Positions 1 to 7,520 of a stretch of DNA of 8,437 bases are shown here, piece after piece. Numbering within the stretch: the stretch's first letter is position 1; each line of letters opens with the position of its first letter. The stretch lies in NCBI GenBank assembly GCA_947461645.1, contig CANHMN010000063.1, forward strand, positions 1 through 8,437, given 5' to 3'. The translations under genes were made by a program, and so were the position numbers. This DNA comes from Chitinophagaceae bacterium (lineage in GTDB: Bacteria > Bacteroidota > Bacteroidia > Chitinophagales > Chitinophagaceae). The notes below the pieces were generated by a model. That model was given only the letters and a program-made list of their open reading frames with translations. It was not told where the DNA came from and did not search any database.

Positions 1-1005
1 GCATCCTGGTGCGGCAATGGCAATAACCGTTTCAGCTTCATCAAACACTTTGAAATCTGCACCATTGATTAAAGCAGAAATATCTTCTTGTTGAGGAAAA
101 GTATGTGCAGGGAATTTCAGATTGCAAAGTTTCATGTCGAAACGAATATCAGGCTTGTCATTACCATAGGTCCACATCGCCTGTTCCCATGTCATTCGTT
201 CAACTTTTTCGGGATAGTTGATGTTTTTTACATCATGAAAAACCCTTTTAATAAGGCTTTCAAACATGCATAAAATATCTTCCTGCTCCACAAATGCCAT
301 TTCACAATCTATTTGGGTGAATTCAGGTTGTCTGTCTGCACGCAAATCTTCATCTCTGAAGCATTTTACTATTTGATAGTACCTGTCATAACCGCTAACC
401 ATGAGCAACTGCTTGAAGGTTTGTGGCGATTGAGGTAAGGCATAGAATTGCCCGGGGTTCATTCTGCTGGGCACAACAAAATCTCTTGCGCCTTCAGGTG
501 TAGATTTAATCAGAAACGGGGTTTCAATATCCATGAAATGATTTTCATGAAGATAGTTTCTTGTACTTCGACCAACAGCATATCTGAGTTCCAAGTTTTT
601 CTTAACTGCATTTCTTCTCAGATCGAGAAAACGGTATTTCATGCGCAAATCATCACCACCATCGGTATCATCCTGTATGGTGAAGGGTGGTGTTATGGAT
701 TTGTTCAGGATGGTGAAGTCGTTAACCAAAATTTCAATTTCACCTGTAGGGATGTTGTTGTTTTTATTGCTTCTTTCATTGACAACACCTGTTGCCTGAA
801 GCACAAATTCTCTTCCCAATGGGTTGGATTCCAGTTTTTCATTCAGGTTTTCTGAAAACAGCAACTGTGTTATGCCATAACGGTCTCTGAGGTCAACGAA
901 AGTGATGCTTCCGAATTTCCTGACTGTCTGAACCCATCCTGCCAGGGTTACGTTTGAATTAGTGTGTTCTAGCCTTAGTTCACCACAAGTATGCGATCGA
1001 AACAT
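1..1005 (-). CDS. aspS: Aspartyl-tRNA synthetase, N-terminal part (gene runs off the left edge)
   Basis: Class II aminoacyl-tRNA synthetase that charges tRNA-Asp with aspartate using ATP, in the cytoplasm. The frame is open from the ATG at 1005 to the window edge: 335 codons of a protein that is usually near 590 residues. Residues 1-110 form the OB-fold anticodon-binding domain ([15 protein letters not shown], then [20 protein letters not shown]). The catalytic domain follows, with motif 1 around [10 protein letters not shown] (156-165, invariant Pro163), the bacterial AspRS signature [14 protein letters not shown] (168-181), the aspartate/ATP pocket [15 protein letters not shown], and motif 2 [18 protein letters not shown] (216-233). 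YGNDKPDIR is also typical of bacterial AspRS. The window ends inside the GAD insertion domain, so motif 3 is not seen. The start matches the usual N-terminus of the family. No Shine-Dalgarno sequence precedes it. A good -7 element lies about 55 bases upstream, so it is probably transcribed separately from the gene before it. Confidence 0.97.
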   Translation of the reverse strand, partial: MFRSHTCGELRLEHTNSNVTLAGWVQTVRKFGSITFVDLRDRYGITQLLFSENLNEKLESNPLGREFVLQATGVVNERSNKNNNIPTGEIEILVNDFTILNKSITPPFTIQDDTDGGDDLRMKYRFLDLRRNAVKKNLELRYAVGRSTRNYLHENHFMDIETPFLIKSTPEGARDFVVPSRMNPGQFYALPQSPQTFKQLLMVSGYDRYYQIVKCFRDEDLRADRQPEFTQIDCEMAFVEQEDILCMFESLIKRVFHDVKNINYPEKVERMTWEQAMWTYGNDKPDIRFDMKLCNLKFPAHTFPQQEDISALINGADFKVFDEAETVIAIAAPGC

Positions 1006-1058
1006 TGTATTGAAAGTTATTTGAAATGGTTTATGAAATTGTATTTGAAAAGCTTTTG

Positions 1059-1066
1059 CAAAGATA
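1059..1066 (-). promoter_or_regulatory. Candidate aspS promoter (-7 element TATCTTTG)
   Basis: On the minus strand the sequence reads TATCTTTG, an exact match to the Bacteroidota primary-sigma -7 consensus TAnnTTTG. It lies in the 76-base gap between the small membrane gene and aspS and would give a leader of about 50 bases. I see no good TTTG -33 element at the usual distance, as that position falls in the end of the upstream gene. The call rests on the -7 match and its position. Confidence 0.55.
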
Positions 1067-1081
1067 GGTCAAACAATATCC

Positions 1082-1480
1082 TCACATGGTTTCCAGTTGA
1101 TCTGCGTGCCTTGGTTTCCATAAAATATAATAGTAACCCAACAATAAAATACCAATCATAAAAGGAATCATGGCCAAATGTTTATAAGTGATATCTCCGA
1201 AAACAGTTAAATCATCAAATCCAAAAAATTCGGAGATCATCCAGTAACTGTTGGCGCTTATCCAAAGTGTAATGGCAAGATTATGGCAAAGTTCACTAAC
1301 GATTTTTCTTGTTCTCCAGGCTATCATCACAGCAATCATCAGAGTGGGAAGAATCATGACTAAACCCATGGGTTTCCAAATCATGCACCAGGCCACATCT
1401 TTAAATAGCCAAAATACGATGTGCAGGTTTTCCATTTTCCGGAAGTGCAGGGGAATGTGGTAAACAGGTTCATTTTTCAT
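1082..1480 (-). CDS. Small four-helix membrane protein of unknown function
   Basis: The 132-residue protein has no function I can name. It resembles uncharacterised small membrane proteins I associate with Bacteroidota, but that is a recollection, not a search. Four hydrophobic stretches are visible at about residues 19-35, 37-54, 65-84 and 102-121. It is rich in Trp, Tyr and Met, with short charged loops (WRTRK between helices 2 and 3; FGFDDLTVFGD between 3 and 4) and a charged C-terminus (KPRHADQLE). There is no signal peptide, enzyme motif or transporter signature. The polar N-terminus HIPLHFRKMENLH precedes the first helix. I chose the ATG at 1480. A GTG two codons upstream (1486) is possible but overlaps a promoter-like sequence. 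The coding sequence looks real: it is long for the space, has a coherent membrane topology and lies in the same direction as its neighbours. It sits between the sucD terminator and the aspS promoter. Confidence 0.8.
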   Translation of the reverse strand: MKNEPVYHIPLHFRKMENLHIVFWLFKDVAWCMIWKPMGLVMILPTLMIAVMIAWRTRKIVSELCHNLAITLWISANSYWMISEFFGFDDLTVFGDITYKHLAMIPFMIGILLLGYYYILWKPRHADQLETM

Positions 1481-1485
1481 AAGCA

Positions 1486-1493
1486 CGAATTTA
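1486..1493 (-). promoter_or_regulatory. Possible promoter of the small membrane gene (TAAATTCG)
   Basis: The minus strand reads TAAATTCG, one mismatch from TAnnTTTG, with the T-run of the sucD terminator about 20 bases further upstream where a -33 element would be. If used, transcription would begin almost at the ATG at 1480, giving a nearly leaderless message. Read-through of the sucD terminator is the alternative. This is a weak call from position and a near-match only. Confidence 0.25.
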
Positions 1494-1503
1494 TTGAATG
1501 TGC

Positions 1504-1536
1504 ATAAAAAAACTCCGATCGAGTAGACCGGAGTTT
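1504..1536 (-). terminator. Rho-independent terminator after sucD
   Basis: Arms at 1529-1536 and 1510-1517 form a perfect 8-bp stem (AAACTCCG / CGGAGTTT) around an 11-base loop. On the minus strand the stem is followed directly by a run of seven T. It lies 17-49 bases past the sucD stop codon, as expected for a terminator ending that transcript. The opposite strand has only a short T-run after the stem and no gene to terminate. Confidence 0.87.
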
Positions 1537-1552
1537 AAAAAAGGTAACCAAT

Positions 1553-2428
1553 TTATTTTTTTAAAGCTTCGGCCATTGTTTTGCCGATATCAGCAGGGCT
1601 TGCTACAACATGGATGCCGCATTCGCCCATTATTTTCATTTTTGCTGCAGCTGTATCATCAGCGCCGCCCACAATCGCACCAGCGTGTCCCATTCTTCTT
1701 CCTGGAGGAGCAGTTTGTCCGGCGATGAAACCTACAACAGGTTTTTTATTTCCGGTAGATTTGATATAATGAGCAGCTTCTGCCTCCATGCCACCTCCAA
1801 TCTCACCAATCATTACGATGGCATCCGTTTCATTGTCATTCATGAGCAATTCAACGGCTTCTTTAGTTGTCGTTCCGATAATCGGATCGCCACCAATACC
1901 GATAGCGGTTGAAATACCCAAACCTGCCTTAGCTACCTGATCGGCGGCCTCATAGGTAAGTGTACCAGATTTTGAAACAATTCCGATACGGCCTTTCTTG
2001 AAGATGAAACCAGGCATGATACCTACTTTACATTCTTCAGCGGTAATAACACCCGGACAGTTTGGTCCAATCAATCGGGTTGAAGTTCCTTGAAGGAAAT
2101 TTTTTACTTTCACCATATCCTGAACGGGAATGCCTTCTGTAATACAAACCACAAGTGCAATGCCTGCCTCGGCGGCCTCCATAATGGCATCGGCAGCAAA
2201 AGCCGGTGGAACAAAAATGATGCTTACATTGGCTCCTGCCTGTTTAACAGCATCGGCAACAGTATTAAATACCGGCTTATCCAGATGAGTAGTTCCACCT
2301 TTTCCCGGCGTAACACCACCAACTAAATTGGTGCCGTACTCAATCATTTGGGTAGCATGGAAGGTTCCCTCTGTACCTGTAAAGCCCTGTACGATTACTT
2401 TTGAATCCTTATTGACTAAAACTGACAT
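1553..2428 (-). CDS. sucD: Succinyl-CoA synthetase, alpha subunit
   Basis: Together with the beta subunit SucC, it converts succinyl-CoA, phosphate and ADP or GDP to succinate, CoA and the nucleoside triphosphate in the TCA cycle. The 291-residue length is normal. The N-terminal CoA-binding Rossmann domain shows [15 protein letters not shown] (11-25), GGVTPGKGG (37-45) and VVCITEGIP (93-101). The ligase domain has GPNCPG (121-126), [13 protein letters not shown] (148-160) and IGGDPIIGT. The phosphorylated histidine is His248 in [10 protein letters not shown]. All signature motifs are intact. The ATG at 2428 gives the standard N-terminus ([13 protein letters not shown]). The gene stands alone: sucC is not adjacent, and none is seen in this window. 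A good promoter lies upstream and a strong terminator downstream, so it looks monocistronic. No Shine-Dalgarno sequence is visible. Confidence 0.98.
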   Translation of the reverse strand: MSVLVNKDSKVIVQGFTGTEGTFHATQMIEYGTNLVGGVTPGKGGTTHLDKPVFNTVADAVKQAGANVSIIFVPPAFAADAIMEAAEAGIALVVCITEGIPVQDMVKVKNFLQGTSTRLIGPNCPGVITAEECKVGIMPGFIFKKGRIGIVSKSGTLTYEAADQVAKAGLGISTAIGIGGDPIIGTTTKEAVELLMNDNETDAIVMIGEIGGGMEAEAAHYIKSTGNKKPVVGFIAGQTAPPGRRMGHAGAIVGGADDTAAAKMKIMGECGIHVVASPADIGKTMAEALKK

Positions 2429-2461
2429 ATTCGGAGATAGATTTGATGGTTAAAATTTTTG

Positions 2462-2469
2462 CAAATATA
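2462..2469 (-). promoter_or_regulatory. Candidate sucD promoter (-7 element TATATTTG)
   Basis: The minus strand reads TATATTTG, an exact TAnnTTTG match. A weak -33-like TTTA lies 22 bases upstream (2492-2495 on the plus strand). The predicted leader is about 30 bases long. It sits in the 106-base gap after mlaF, which supports independent transcription of sucD. Confidence 0.6.
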
Positions 2470-2513
2470 AGGCAGAATGCTGATTGAGGTCTAAATATCC
2501 CAAAGATTCAATA

Positions 2514-2534
2514 CCCGAAAACAAGGTTTTGGGG
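2514..2534 (-). other. Imperfect hairpin immediately after mlaF
   Basis: Arms 2514-2522 and 2526-2534 pair as CCC, one mismatch, then five pairs (AAAAC / GTTTT), around a 3-base loop. The structure begins one base past the mlaF stop codon. It lacks a T-run on the minus strand, so it is not a classical terminator. It may protect the 3' end of the message or slow polymerase. Confidence 0.3.
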
Positions 2535-3305
2535 CTATTTGGGTTGTTGTTGCATCATATTTTTCTTGGCTCCCTGCAAAAACTCAGATGCGAAAATAAA
2601 CTGGTTCAGGTTTTTGTTTTCAGCATAAATAATGTCCTTGCTGTTGCCTGTCCATTCTTTTTTACCGTCTTTCATGTACAAAATATTGTCACCAATTTCC
2701 ATAACGCTGTTCATGTCGTGGGTATTGATTATAGTGGTCATTTTGTATTCCAGGGTGATGTCTTTGATAAGTTGGTCGATAAGCATGGAAGTTTGCGGGT
2801 CAAGTCCTGAATTGGGTTCGTCGCAAAACAGGTATTTAGGATTTAAAACAATGGCTCTTGCGATGCCCACTCTTTTTTTCATACCACCGCTGATTTCGGC
2901 GGGAAATTTTTTGTTGCTTCCGCTAAGGTTTACCCTTTCCAGCACTTCGTTGACGCGTTTTAGTTTTTCGGTGTTGTTCTGCTTGGTAAACATATCCAGT
3001 GGGAATTTTATGTTTTCTTCAACGGTCATGCTGTCGAAAAGTGCAGAGCCTTGAAACAACATTCCAATTTGCTGACGAAGCATTTTCCTTTCGTCTTCAT
3101 TCATTTCAGTGAAGCTCACACCATCGTATAAAATATTCCCTTCATCAGGCTCGAACAATCCTACAAGGCATTTTTGCAAAACGGTTTTTCCGCTTCCGCT
3201 TGTGCCGATGATCAGGTTGGTTTTACCTGTCTCCATTACATGACTCACGTTGTTGAGAACGATTTTTTCGCCAAAGCGTTTTGATATGTTGTTGAATTCA
3301 ATCAT
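2535..3305 (-). CDS. mlaF: ABC transporter ATPase of the MlaF type
   Basis: Cytoplasmic ATPase that would power the MlaE-type permease encoded just upstream. Related systems (Mla, Ttg2, plant TGD) move phospholipids or other hydrophobic compounds between membranes. The 256-residue protein has all ABC motifs: Walker A GTSGSGKT (34-41), Q-loop LFQGSALFDSMTVEEN (Gln85), signature ISGGMKKRVGIARA (from about 138), Walker B YLFCDEP with Asp162 and Glu163, the D-loop SGLDP, and the switch histidine in INTHD (His196). The SGGMKKR signature and the FQGSALFDSMTV Q-loop are characteristic of the MlaF family. I chose the ATG at 3305 (MIEFNNISKRFG). The frame stays open 20 codons further up, but that overlaps the end of mlaE and would add an untypical N-terminus. 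The gap to the mlaE stop is 8 bases, so the two are cotranscribed. The substrate cannot be read from the sequence. Confidence 0.93.
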   Translation of the reverse strand: MIEFNNISKRFGEKIVLNNVSHVMETGKTNLIIGTSGSGKTVLQKCLVGLFEPDEGNILYDGVSFTEMNEDERKMLRQQIGMLFQGSALFDSMTVEENIKFPLDMFTKQNNTEKLKRVNEVLERVNLSGSNKKFPAEISGGMKKRVGIARAIVLNPKYLFCDEPNSGLDPQTSMLIDQLIKDITLEYKMTTIINTHDMNSVMEIGDNILYMKDGKKEWTGNSKDIIYAENKNLNQFIFASEFLQGAKKNMMQQQPK

Positions 3306-3313
3306 AATGGTTA

Positions 3314-4051
3314 TTACAACAAAAGTGAGGCCAGTACATAGTCTGCAAGCAAAATAACAATACAACTAACCACAACAGACTTTGTGCTGTTTCTTCCAAT
3401 TTCAAGTGAGCCACCGTTTACAAAATAGCCAAAGTATGCAGGGATGGAACTAATGATGAAGGCGAAAGTGTAGGCTTTGGCCATGGCAAAAAAAACATTG
3501 TAGGGAACAAATTCCGTTCTAAGTCCAGTATCATACAATGCAGTTGGTATGATGCCCGAAGCTGCTATGGTTATTCTTCCTCCTATGATTCCTAAAACCA
3601 TCGACAAAATGACAAGCAGGGGAATGGTTACCAATGCTGCAAGAATTTTAGGAAGTACAAGAAACGATTTCGTATTGATGCCCATTATTTCAAGTGCATC
3701 GATCTGTTCGCTAACCCTCATGTTTCCCAATTCGCTTGCAATTTTACTGCCCACTACGCCTGCCAAAACGATACAAACCAATGTTGGAGCAAACTCAAGA
3801 ATAACAGTGTCTCTTACAATTTGCGCGATGATGATTCTTGAAATAAGGGGATTAACAAGCTGGTAGGCAGTTTGGACTGCACTTACAGCTCCCATGAAAA
3901 TTGAAATAATGCAAACGATTCCAAGCGAACCTATGCCAATTTCAGAACACTGGTGCATGAATTCTTTCCAATACAATTTCGGGTTTTCGGGTTTCGAAAA
4001 CATGCCCTTCAGCATAATCAGGTAACGTCCGAAATGGTAAATAAAAGACAT
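3314..4051 (-). CDS. mlaE: ABC transporter permease of the MlaE family
   Basis: Inner-membrane permease of an MCE/Mla-type lipid ABC transporter. The 245-residue length is typical. The family signature is clear at residues 86-126: EFAPTLVCIVLAG, VVGSKIASELGNMRV, SEQIDALEIMGIN. Hydrophobic stretches lie at about 38-60, 82-100, 130-160, 185-208 and 225-245. An N-terminal amphipathic or interfacial segment with YWKEFMHQCSEIGIGSL precedes the first one, as in MlaE. The protein ends at tandem TAA codons, 8 bases before mlaF. The substrate-binding MCE-domain partner (MlaD) is not in the window: sucD lies downstream and maeB upstream. In this phylum the MCE gene may be encoded elsewhere. The start lies 45 bases after maeB with no Shine-Dalgarno sequence, so cotranscription with maeB is possible. 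Confidence 0.94.
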   Translation of the reverse strand: MSFIYHFGRYLIMLKGMFSKPENPKLYWKEFMHQCSEIGIGSLGIVCIISIFMGAVSAVQTAYQLVNPLISRIIIAQIVRDTVILEFAPTLVCIVLAGVVGSKIASELGNMRVSEQIDALEIMGINTKSFLVLPKILAALVTIPLLVILSMVLGIIGGRITIAASGIIPTALYDTGLRTEFVPYNVFFAMAKAYTFAFIISSIPAYFGYFVNGGSLEIGRNSTKSVVVSCIVILLADYVLASLLL

Positions 4052-4082
4052 GGTGTTTGTTGAATGACCATTAATGTTGTTG

Positions 4083-4089
4083 CAAAATA
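4083..4089 (-). promoter_or_regulatory. Possible weak promoter before mlaE (TATTTTG)
   Basis: In the 45-base gap between maeB and mlaE the minus strand reads TATTTTG, one base shorter than the TAnnTTTG consensus. A -33 element would fall in the 3' end of maeB, and I do not see a good one. It may be chance in AT-rich spacer DNA. It matters only for whether mlaE-mlaF can be transcribed apart from maeB. Confidence 0.22.
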
Positions 4090-4096
4090 ATTATGA

Positions 4097-6436
4097 TCAG
4101 GCATTTTTAGGTTTCCTTTTCCACCACTTGCTTTTCTTTACCACATCCTGAACACTGGCTTTGTTTTTGGATTGCGCATCAACAACAGCGATTACAACCA
4201 TATTGTAAATGGAACGAATGGTGCTGCCTAATTGTAGCACATGCACAGGTTTTTTCATCCCTAATAAAATAGGCCCAATGCTGTCTGCGCCTCCAACCTC
4301 TTGCAGTAAGGTATAGGCAAGGTTTCCTGCTGCAAGGTTGGGGAAGATTAGTGTGTTCACTTCTCCGTCAACCAATTCGGTGAAGGGATAGTTTTCCTTC
4401 AGTATTTCTTTGTTGAAAGCAAGCATTCCCTGCATTTCGCCATCGCAAATCAAAGTAGGATTTTTTTGTTTTACGATTTCACGGGCCTCCCTCACAATTT
4501 GTGCTTCCTGGGTGTTGCTGCTTCCGAAATTGGAATAAGACAACATGGCGATTTTAGGAACGATGTTAAATTGCTTTACTTCTTTGGCTACCAAAAGTGT
4601 TATCTCTGCCAATTCTTCAGCTGTTGGATTGAAGTTTACCGTGGTGTCTGCAAGGAATAGCGGACCTCTTTTGGTGAACAAAAGATACATGCCGGCGATT
4701 TTTTTAACGCCTTCATCCGTACCGATAATTTGTATTGCAGGTCTTATGGTATCTGGGTAATTTCGGCTCAATCCGCTGATCATACAATCAGCTTCGCCTG
4801 TTTCCACCAGCATGCAACCGAAATGGTTTCTGTCTTTCATCGCCTTCATCGCTTCATAATGGTTGATGCCTTTGCGTTGTCTTTTGGCGAAGAAGATTTC
4901 ACCGAACTCTTTTCTAAGCTCTTCGTGTTCGTCGTCTTTGGGGTTGATGATGGGTATGTCATCGATATCAACGGAATTGGCTTCAGCAATCTCCCTGATT
5001 TTCTTTTCGTTACCTAACAGTATGGGGTAGCCGACTTTTTCATCCACCACCATTTGCGCCACTTTTAATATTTTGGCATTTTCAGCATCTGCAAAAACAA
5101 TACGTTTTGGGTTGCTTTTAGCCTTATTGCCGAGAATACGGCTGAGTTGGTTGTCGAGTCCAAGTCTTTTGTTTAATTCTATCGTGTAGGCGTTCCAGTC
5201 AGTTATGTTGATTCTTGCCACACCACTCTCCATTGCTGCCTTGGCAACGGCTGGAGCAACGGTAGACAACAATCTAGGATCAACAGGTTTGGGTATGATG
5301 TAGGTTGGTCCGAAGGAAATGTTTTTTTCATTATAAGCCAGATTCACTATATCAGGAACTGGAGTTTTAGCTAGCTCCGCCAATGCATGAACAGCAGCAA
5401 GTTTCATTTCTTCGTTGATTTGTTTTGCCCTAACATCAAGTGCGCCTCTGAAGATGTAGGGGAAACCAAGTACGTTGTTTACCTGATTGGGATAATCACT
5501 TCTGCCGGTTGCCATAATCACATCTTTTCTTGCATTCATGGCTTGATCGTAGGTGATTTCAGGATCTGGGTTGGCCATCGCAAAAACGATAGGGTTTTTG
5601 GCCATCGATTTAATCATATCAGGAGTAACGACATTGCCAACACTCAAGCCCACAAACACATCAGCATCTTTCAAGGCTTTGGTTAGATCATAATCTCGGT
5701 ATTTGGCATCAACACTGAAGGGTTCTTTGAAGGCATCAACATCGGCTCTTCCTTTGTAAATAATTCCTTTGCGATCAAACAGTATGAAATTGGAAGGTTT
5801 CGCTCCCAAAGATTCGTAAAGCTTGATGCAGGCCATAGCTGCAGCACCGGCACCATTAACCACAAAACGAACTTTATCTATTTTCTTTTTTTGAATTTCC
5901 AATGCATTAAGCAGAGCTGCCGCAGAAATAATTGCTGTGCCGTGCTGGTCATCATGCATCACGGGAATATTGCATTGCTTTCTTAATTCTTGTTCAATAT
6001 AAAAGCACTCCGGCGCTTTAATGTCCTCCAGATTTATTCCACCGAATGTGGGTTCGAGCGACTTCACAATTTCTACAAATTTCTGGGGATCGCTTTCGTT
6101 GATTTCAATATCGAAAACATCAATGTCAGCAAATATTTTAAACAAAACACCTTTTCCTTCCATGACAGGCTTTCCGGCTTCAGGTCCTATGTTTCCCAAA
6201 CCCAACACAGCGGTACCGTTACTAATTACGCCAACAAGGTTTCCTTTAGCGGTGTATTTGTATACATCATCCGGATTTTCTGCAATTTGTTTACAGGGTT
6301 CTGCAACTCCTGGTGAATAGGCCAACGACAAGTCTCTTTGTGTTTTGGCTTCTTTGGAAGGTATTACTTCAATTTTACCCGGACGTCCCTTTGCATGGTA
6401 TTCCAAAGCGTCCTGTTTCAAGTGATTTTTAGCCAT
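4097..6436 (-). CDS. maeB: NADP-type malic enzyme with C-terminal phosphotransacetylase-like domain
   Basis: Oxidative decarboxylation of malate to pyruvate and CO2 with reduction of NAD(P), linking the TCA cycle to pyruvate and supplying NADPH. The 779-residue length fits the MaeB class (E. coli about 760). Malic enzyme domain: [12 protein letters not shown] with catalytic Tyr40; [20 protein letters not shown]; catalytic Lys95 in EGKGVLFK; metal ligands Glu137 and Asp138 in NLEDIKAP and Asp162/Asp163 in HDDQHGT; the dinucleotide fold VVNGAGAAA (192-200); MANPDPE and YPNQVNN. A linker near 430-445 leads to the phosphotransacetylase-like domain (about 445-765: [33 protein letters not shown]). 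The DLSRG active-site motif of true phosphotransacetylases is replaced by LQLGST (735-740), so this domain is probably regulatory; acetyl-CoA control is known for the family. NADP preference is inferred from class. The ATG at 6436 gives the usual N-terminus. A 15-bp palindrome lies 16 bases upstream. Confidence 0.97.
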   Translation of the reverse strand: MAKNHLKQDALEYHAKGRPGKIEVIPSKEAKTQRDLSLAYSPGVAEPCKQIAENPDDVYKYTAKGNLVGVISNGTAVLGLGNIGPEAGKPVMEGKGVLFKIFADIDVFDIEINESDPQKFVEIVKSLEPTFGGINLEDIKAPECFYIEQELRKQCNIPVMHDDQHGTAIISAAALLNALEIQKKKIDKVRFVVNGAGAAAMACIKLYESLGAKPSNFILFDRKGIIYKGRADVDAFKEPFSVDAKYRDYDLTKALKDADVFVGLSVGNVVTPDMIKSMAKNPIVFAMANPDPEITYDQAMNARKDVIMATGRSDYPNQVNNVLGFPYIFRGALDVRAKQINEEMKLAAVHALAELAKTPVPDIVNLAYNEKNISFGPTYIIPKPVDPRLLSTVAPAVAKAAMESGVARINITDWNAYTIELNKRLGLDNQLSRILGNKAKSNPKRIVFADAENAKILKVAQMVVDEKVGYPILLGNEKKIREIAEANSVDIDDIPIINPKDDEHEELRKEFGEIFFAKRQRKGINHYEAMKAMKDRNHFGCMLVETGEADCMISGLSRNYPDTIRPAIQIIGTDEGVKKIAGMYLLFTKRGPLFLADTTVNFNPTAEELAEITLLVAKEVKQFNIVPKIAMLSYSNFGSSNTQEAQIVREAREIVKQKNPTLICDGEMQGMLAFNKEILKENYPFTELVDGEVNTLIFPNLAAGNLAYTLLQEVGGADSIGPILLGMKKPVHVLQLGSTIRSIYNMVVIAVVDAQSKNKASVQDVVKKSKWWKRKPKNA

Positions 6437-6452
6437 ATTGTATTCAATTTGT

Positions 6453-6467
6453 TGCGCATAATGCGCA
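6453..6467. repeat. Perfect 15-bp palindrome upstream of maeB
   Basis: TGCGCAT-A-ATGCGCA: two 7-base arms around one central base, 16 bases before the maeB start. The same bases also form a direct repeat, TGCGCATA at 6453-6460 and 6462-6469. Its GC-rich core stands out in an AT-rich spacer. A dimeric regulator binding site is one reading. As RNA the one-base loop would force some pairs open, so a hairpin is less attractive. It has no T-run and is not a terminator. Confidence 0.5.
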
Positions 6468-6523
6468 TAGGGTTAATGTTTGAATGACACTATTCTGCGT
6501 CAAAGAGGATGCAATTTACAAAA

Positions 6524-6540
6524 TCAGCCACAAGTGGTGA
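6524..6540 (-). terminator. Weak possible terminator hairpin after thyA
   Basis: In the 153-base gap between thyA and maeB, the minus strand reads TCACCA-CTTG-TGG-C-TGA, a six-pair stem with one bulged base and a four-base loop, followed by TTTTG. The stem is short and the T-run only four long, so termination would be inefficient. The rest of the gap holds the palindrome before maeB. I found no convincing maeB promoter; TGATTTTG at 6517-6524 has one mismatch to TAnnTTTG. Confidence 0.25.
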
Positions 6541-6589
6541 GGTTAATTTCAACGGTAAATCATTGATGGTAAAAGCTGCCTATTCAGAT

Positions 6590-7384
6590 TTACACAGCAA
6601 CAGGTGCTTTTATGGCTGGATGACTCTGGTAATTAAGCAATTCAAAGTCTTCGTATTTGAAAGCAAAAATGTCCTTTACCTCTGGATTTATTTTCATTGT
6701 TGGAAGAGGAAAAGGTGTTCTTGACAATTGAAGTTCGGCTTGTTCAAAATGGTTTTTATAGAGGTGAGCATCACCAAAGGAATGAACAAAATCGCCATAT
6801 TGCAAATCGCATACTTGCGCAATCATCATGGTTAATAAAGCATATGAAGCTATGTTGAAGGGAACCCCCAAAAACACATCTGCACTGCGCTGGTAAAGTT
6901 GGCAACTGAGTTTTCCATCAGCCACGTAAAATTGAAAAAGGCAATGGCATGGCATAAGTTTCATTTGTGGTAAATCGGCCACATTCCAGGCGCTGATGAT
7001 GAGTCTTCTGCTGTCTGGATTGTTTTTAATTTGATGAATGAGGTCTTTTACCTGATCCACCACAACTCCATTGGCACCTTCCCAACTTCTCCATTGTTTG
7101 CCATAAACTGGGCCTAAATTTCCCTTTTCATCTGCCCATTCGTCCCAAATACTGACGTTGTTTTCTTTAAGATAACGAATGTTGGTATCACCTTGCAAAA
7201 ACCACAACAATTCATGGATAATACTTTTCAGGTGTGTTTTTTTAGTGGTAACAAGCGGGAAGCCTTCCTGCAAGTTAAACCTCATTTGATAGCCGAAAAC
7301 GCTTCTAGTGCCTGTACCTGTTCTGTCGCTTTTATCGGTACCGTTTTCTTTGATGTGTCTAAGTAAATCCAAATATTGTTGCAT
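6590..7384 (-). CDS. thyA: Thymidylate synthase
   Basis: Converts dUMP and 5,10-methylenetetrahydrofolate to dTMP and dihydrofolate in the cytoplasm. It has exactly the 264 residues of the E. coli enzyme, and the active-site numbering matches: Arg21 in [10 protein letters not shown], Arg126 and Arg127 in [11 protein letters not shown], nucleophile Cys146 in [12 protein letters not shown], Asp169 in [13 protein letters not shown], Asn177, and His207 and Tyr209 in GDAHLYKNH. The folate-binding C-terminus ends in AIKAPVAV, the expected form. The enzyme should be fully active. The ATG at 7384 gives the standard N-terminus [11 protein letters not shown]. Dihydrofolate reductase (folA), often the next gene, is absent here; maeB follows after 153 bases. 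Upstream is a 150-base spacer shared with the divergent mnmA. No exact TAnnTTTG is seen for thyA; partial matches TAACTTG (7390-7396) and TAAGTTG (7429-7435) are too weak to call. Confidence 0.98.
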   Translation of the reverse strand: MQQYLDLLRHIKENGTDKSDRTGTGTRSVFGYQMRFNLQEGFPLVTTKKTHLKSIIHELLWFLQGDTNIRYLKENNVSIWDEWADEKGNLGPVYGKQWRSWEGANGVVVDQVKDLIHQIKNNPDSRRLIISAWNVADLPQMKLMPCHCLFQFYVADGKLSCQLYQRSADVFLGVPFNIASYALLTMMIAQVCDLQYGDFVHSFGDAHLYKNHFEQAELQLSRTPFPLPTMKINPEVKDIFAFKYEDFELLNYQSHPAIKAPVAV

Positions 7385-7512
7385 GGTTGCAAGTTAATAA
7401 ACCTTTGCATTCCAACTAATGGTGTTGACAACTTAGCCGAAATGTCATTTATTAGGGGTATTAATTAGCAGAATGTACCAATTTATCTTCCAACACACTG
7501 CAGTTGAATTGT

Positions 7513-7520
7513 TATCTTTG
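7513..7520 (+). promoter_or_regulatory. Candidate mnmA promoter (-7 element TATCTTTG)
   Basis: TATCTTTG is an exact match to the TAnnTTTG -7 consensus and is identical to the element before aspS. It ends only 14 bases before the mnmA ATG, so the leader would be about 10 bases, too short for a normal Shine-Dalgarno sequence. No clear -33 TTTG is seen near 7488-7494. The remainder of the 150-base divergent spacer (7385-7534) shows no other strong signal. Confidence 0.6.

Noticed and set aside
448..855. 135-codon open frame on the plus strand
   Set aside because: It lies wholly antisense to the well-conserved aspS coding sequence and its translation resembles no family; a shadow frame.
1251..1463. 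70-codon plus-strand open frame opposite the small membrane gene, as evidence against that gene
   Set aside because: The minus-strand frame is longer and gives a sensible membrane topology, while the plus-strand product has no coherent features.
1481..1486. GTG start for the small membrane protein
   Set aside because: An ATG lies two codons downstream, and the GTG overlaps a promoter-like sequence; the difference is only two residues.
3306..3365. 20-codon N-terminal extension of the ABC ATPase
   Set aside because: It overlaps the 3' end of mlaE in another frame and adds residues not seen in MlaF proteins; the ATG at 3305 gives the standard start.
7424..7432. Short palindrome GTTGACAAC in the thyA-mnmA spacer
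   Set aside because: The arms are only four bases and do not extend, which is expected by chance in a spacer of this size.
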